The notes beneath the pieces are model-generated. The model was not told the DNA's origin. It did no database searches and saw only the letters and a program-made list of their open reading frames with translations. From Brachypterus glaber (taxonomy: Eukaryota; Arthropoda; Insecta; Coleoptera; Kateretidae), in NCBI GenBank assembly GCA_958510825.1, contig OY294048.1:12355589-12419588 (forward strand): a stretch of DNA of 64,000 nucleotides, given 5' to 3'. The position numbers were made by a program, and so were the translations under genes. Below, one piece after another: positions 56,401-62,400 of this stretch. How positions within the stretch are numbered: the first letter of the stretch is position 1; each line of letters starts with the position of its first letter.

Positions 56401-59400
56401 CACCCAGTATGTTGATTTAAACATTCTTTATTTCCTTGTTTCTAAGTATAGTACGACAGGGGTAATTCCACGGAACCTCGCCCAAACTAAAAAAATTGTA
56501 AGTATGCAAAATTTATGTTTGAAGTAAAAAAAAAATATATATATTTTTTTTTACTACTAGCTTTAGAACATATCATGTTTTCAGACTGTGAAATTAATTT
56601 TCTTCACCTATAGCAATAATATTTTGTATCCAATACATACAGATAATAAGACAATTACCAGCTTTATTTTAAATAGATAAACTCAATAATAACCCCCGCG
56701 TGGATTTTACTTTATTGAGTGGATAATTATTTATTTTACCCACTCAACTGTCACTTGTCAAATTATTTTCTTGTAAATGTTATTAAAATTTTTAATAAAA
56801 ATATGAATTCCTAAGCTATTTATTGGATAAAACCTTGTATGGCACTCATGGGTAAACCGATATTGCCCTCTCGAAAATTAACCTGCTTGGCTGACGCCTC
56901 GGTTAATTTTCTCATGGGAAATATCTTACTTTACCCACTAGTACCATAAATAACTCTCTCCTAGTAGGAGTAAATTTTATAAACAATTGATTGCTGTCAC
57001 TTTAGATGTTTCAGTTCTTTGTGCAATTTTTACTAATTACACCCAAGAAAATAGCTTTAAATAACTTTTTATTTATTAAATATAGTTAATTATAATTATT
57101 ACCAATTAATACAATCAATAATTAGCTAAATATTATGAAAAAATTAAAAATAAAAAAAAAACTACATTTTTAAACGTCAGTTTAAAGTTTTTATGTGAGC
57201 AAATGTGATTTTTATGAAAATTTCAAGAAATATTTTTGTTAATAATTTATTTTATTATTTGAATAAAAATAGTTAAATAGTGCTGGTAGTAAAAAAAATT
57301 AATATATAAACCACGGTAGAGAAGACTATTATAGCCTCGAACTCTTAAATCCCTAGCTGCTACGCAGCTCGGGATTTAATATGATCGGCTATAAAAAATG
57401 TCTCCTCTACCTTAGTATATAATTACTATTAATGTTTTCCCGAAAATATTTATGAAAATTGTTAATTTTATTTTTTATTTAAATCTTAATTTTAGTCCAA
57501 GACTATAAAATAGAAATAATCTTTTTTCTATAACTAGTTTAGAACATAGGAAAATACACACACTTTTCGAACATAGAATGAATCCATTCTAGTTTTAGGC
57601 AATACCTTACCAGCACAACTAGAAATAGGTGCGCCTGATAAGAACTTTTTAATCTGAGGCAAATTGGGTCAAATTAATAATAATATACAAAATTAGTTTG
57701 TTACTTTTGCACCTGTAGGTTTGTATTGACTTATTCATAGTTACTTTACAATTCATTATACATTCGCGTCCCTTTATAAAACAGTATGATTAATGCTTTC
57801 TAAACAGAGGGTGTGATAATTAAATACTATACCTGCCAGAAAAGTCTGCTCTGCGGTTTTTTTAATTTATTCAGATCTTTACGTGTCAAATCATAAAGCT
57901 GAAGTTTGCAAAGCAAAATTCAAATAGTATATTAAAGTACTAGTTTCATAACATACGTTTTTAGCGCACGAGTACAAGTTTAGAAAACAAGCCGCTTGCG
58001 GCAAGTACTAGTGCGCTAAAAACGTGTTAGGAAAATAATACGTAACGCAAATTTTTATCATTTTGGACCCCCCCTCCCCCTGTAACGCTATTTTCCTATA
58101 CCATTAACATGGGCGTAACACTCCAAAATGACCCCCCCCCCCTAGGAGCGTTACGTAATACTTGAACGTTCCCTTATGGAATAAGTGCTTTAATATACTA
58201 TTTTCGATGCAAAAAAACGTTGCAAACTTCAGCTTCATGTCATATCAGGGTATGTCAAAAGGTTCTATATTCAATTATTTCAGGGCCTGGTGTTTTTACA
58301 CAAAAAATCACACTTCGTTATTATTACATCGGCACTTAGTGCTACTAAGAGTGCCGATGTATTGAAATCTTCGCCGAAAAGTCAAAAGTCGAAAGCAGTA
58401 AAAAAAATTTTTGCGTCCGTCTGTCTGCCTGGGTGTAAACTCTCTAACTCCATTTCTACATGAGATATCGACTTGCGTTTTTTCGCATATTGTTTCTTAT
58501 CGTATTCGGAAGAGCTGATTAGATTTTGGGGGTAAAAATAGGGTAAAACTCCTATTTTTAGAGTTTTTTGTTTATAATTAAGGCAATTATTATTGTATTT
58601 GGTTAATTTAGCACTTATATAAAAGATAATTTTAAATTGGTCAAAAAATGTTATAAACAACGTTTTCCTAAAATGCATTGTTTTCGAGATATTGGCGTTT
58701 AAAACAGTAAAAGGTTTTTTTAGCATATCTCACATATTTATAACCCGATTTCAAAAAATTATATTTTAAATAAAAGCTCTTTTTAAGCCCTATAAAAAAT
58801 GTTATATACAGTTTTTTGCTAGAATATTTTTTAAAGATACACAATTTAAAATCAAACAAAACACCTAGTTTGAAATTTGCAAACTAGATGGCTCTAGTGT
58901 ACAATAGTGCCGATGTGTTGACAGGGTGCTTGCAACGTTTCATCTAGTTATTATTATATCAATTTACCAATGCTGTCACGAATCAGGTACATTTTTCAGC
59001 CAATTAGCCAATATTGAGGCCATTATTTAATGGAAGAAATCCTCGCTACTCGAAAAAATTCCTGGTAGTAGAAATATCTTTTCATTACTATACACTTCAC
59101 TGTAACTAAGGAAATAAAGACTAAATAATATAGCGTCAAACTATGTTACGTACTGTCGAGAAATTTGTCAATTGCGCGCAATGAAAATTATTAATTATTG
59201 GTCACGGTTCGATTTTTTGGGTCGATAACAAAAGCAAAATGGCCCAACGCGAAACTAGGCTTAAACCATTCCTTATATTTTAGACTAATCCATCGGCGAA
59301 AAAAAAATTATTCAACTTTTTATTTTTTCATTGTATTTTTTTATCAAATTTATTAAATTAGCCAATAATATTAAACTTTTTATAAAACTTGGATATTTTA

Positions 59401-62400
59401 ATTGTTTTTAACTAGTTTGTGTCGCTGATTTCAAAAATATTTATAGGTATATTACATACTTAATCAAAATATGCAGATTATCATAGTTAATATTTCTTGA
59501 ACAAAAACTTTTACAGCAAAACTGATATTATTTTTAAAATCAGAGACCCAAAATTAGTTAAAAATAGTAAAAATATCTAAAAAGTTTAATAAACTTGGTT
59601 CAAACACTACACTGAAAAAAATAAACAGTTAAAAAAAATTTTTTTTTCGTCAGATTATTTTAAATCTGGTATGAAATGAAAGCTAGATTTATAAGGAATA
59701 GTTTCAGACTAGTTTCGCGTTGGGCCATTATTTTTCTTACTACCTAAAAAATCGAACCGTGAAGTACATTTCAACCGATCCCGTCAAAATTTAAGATTTT
59801 CAATTTAAGATTATCTAATAATTTTGTTCATTCAGCTTTTTTCATCTAAGTTTGCCGTTTGTACTTGTAGTTGTTTTATCATTTATTAAAAGAAAATGAT
59901 TCACTTACCTTTTTACTCTTCTTCTTCCCTTTTCTAACCCTACTCGTTGCGCCATCTTTCTTCCCATTCTTTTTCTCTTCCTTCTTCTCCGGCACTCTAT
60001 TCCTTCTCGCGTTCACTCGCTTAGCATTGCCCTCGCTTTCCCGGACACTTTTAACCTCAGTTTTGACCGATTTTACCGTTTTAACCTCGGTTTTGACCTC
60101 TTTAACCTCGGTCTTTGCACTAGTTTTAACCGTTGTAGACAGGGGAGTAGGTTTTTCACTTGTATCAGAGTCACTTTCGGAATCGCTGGTCTCGGGGGTT
60201 GCGGAACTCGAGCTGGACCGTACGACCGCGGTTTTTTTCGGCGGCGAATGTTTTTCCGTGGGGGGTTTTTGAGGTTTTTCGGTAGGAGGACTGACGGCGG
60301 CGGGTTTGCGAGGGGTTGACCTCGGTACAGTGGCGATGGTCAACCGTAAACCGTTGGTTTGGGAGCTCGTCACCGAGAACTCGGGTGAAGGGCTGCGGGA
60401 GGAGGATCCTTGACTTGATGAAGAGCTGTCAGAGTCTGAGGAGTCGGATTGACTGCAAGATTGGGATGCATCGCTTCCAGAATTCTAAAATATTAAAAAA
60501 AAAATTATATGCACAGATTACCACCAGATAGGACAGACCTTTTGAACTTTGTTAATGTGTTTATTAAATCGGCACTAACACGGAAAAAAAAATTATAGCT
60601 AGGAGCGCTATAACACACATACCAAGCAAATTATAATCGCTTATTATATAAATACAAGGCTTTCTCTTACAATTATGGCAGTCAGTGTAAAAATTTATAT
60701 GAAATACTTTAATTGTTTAGTGAATAATAAAATATAACAAATAGTATGGCATTTATAGCTTAAATAGATTTAATTATTGTCCGTGCTAATAATTTTTATA
60801 ATATAATAAAATTTCTGTACATTTATAATAGTGCCTGTAATAAATATAATCGTGTCTGTAATATATATAATCGTTTCCAATTTATTTTTAACATTATTAG
60901 TTATTGTGTCCCTTATAATCTATAGCTTAAATCACTATAATTTGCCACTGTTACCAAATATCTTATAATGTATAGCGCAGAGCCCACTAATTTCTTTCCG
61001 TGAAGTACTACTAAGTGTGTCGATGTATTGAAATCATCGCCAACAAGTCAAAATTTTTGACCATTTTTTTTTCACATTTCTCGACGTTTTTGGCCATCGT
61101 GTCGAAATCAGTATTGCGTCCGTCTGTCTGTAAACTCCATTTCTAGAAAATATATCGACAACCGATTTTTTTCATTTTGTTTCTTTTTATTTTTCGAAGA
61201 GCTGATTAGATTTTAGGGGTAAACGATTTGGGTAAGGGGGTAAGAATGTGGTAAAATTTTTAACGTTTTTTGGTTATAATTCAGTTATATATTATTGGAT
61301 TTTATTAATGTAGAGCTTTTTCTAAAATACATTGTTTTCAAGATATTGGCTTTTAAAGCAGTAAAATATTTTTAGCATAAAGCATAAGTATGTATATTAT
61401 CCAATTTAAAAAAATATTGTTATGTTTAAAAAGAGTTTTTATTTGTAAATTATACAGTTACAGTGTTGACTTTTGAGTCAGTTTTTAGGGAGGTGTCTCC
61501 GTATTACCCATTGCCTTCGCCAAATTTCAATTATTAATGAACTGAAAAAGGCCATCAGCGCGGTTGAGAATCGAACCGCATGCCGACGTGCTAAGTAAAG
61601 GTCCAATAAAGAATTAGACACCTTACCCCACCTTTGTGGGGTAAATTTGGGTGACCTAGAACTTAGGTCTGATGGTTATGTGGTAATTTTAAAATTTCAA
61701 GCATTTGGTTTATGTTAAAGACTGTATCAAAACATCTTGGGGTTTAAGTAAATTTAATTTCAGAAAAAAGTTGGTTCCCGACTGGAATTCGAACCCAACA
61801 CTTTCCACTTTTCTGAAATATATTAATTCTAATATATTAATTGGAAAAAGTGCAAAAGGTCGTATGTTAAATTTTACTTTGTTCTAAATTGTAGGAAACC
61901 TAAATAAAATTATATTAAACTTCTCACTTTACACAGCTAGGTGTAAAATTTAATGTCCACTCTACTCATAGACCCTACTGAATTGTGGCGTTTTATTATA
62001 ATACCAAAATTTAGAATCAAAATAAAAACAAGTCCATAATTAAATAGGTACCCTAAATAAAATTTATAATTAAGTAGAATTCCAATGTACTGAACCATGT
62101 CGATTCATAACTTAGTAGACAAATGTAATACCTACTTAAAACTCTTTCACCCTTTTAATACTCTTCACATACTAAAAAAATGCACGTGTGGAGCTCTAGC
62201 TCAAAACCAAAAAAGAATAGAACACTTTGGTTTAGGTGACCCTTGAAGGTAACTTGGTCTATATTGACTGGTAAAAATTTTATAGTGATATCTCTGTTAA
62301 TAACGCCAGAAATCATCTGATTAGTCTTAGACGGCCCGCCCTGCTACATACGTTTTTTATCAAATTCTAAATATCTTACAAAAGTCTGTCTGTGTGTCAA

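Larger units (their letters stand above)
22171..59908 (-). other. ash1: ash1 intron 2 (37.7 kb)
   Basis: From donor GTAAGT at 59908-59903 to acceptor TTGTTTCAG ending at 22171. Phase 0 on both sides. Fly ash1 is also a large gene, but this intron is mainly inflated by the mobile elements listed separately. One candidate exon (50708-50842) and several unique islands are inside. Confidence 0.85.

Noticed and set aside
58326..58947. Family C as a definite Helitron
   Set aside because: The CTAG end before T fits, but no TC start and no clear terminal hairpin of the usual kind; left unclassified.
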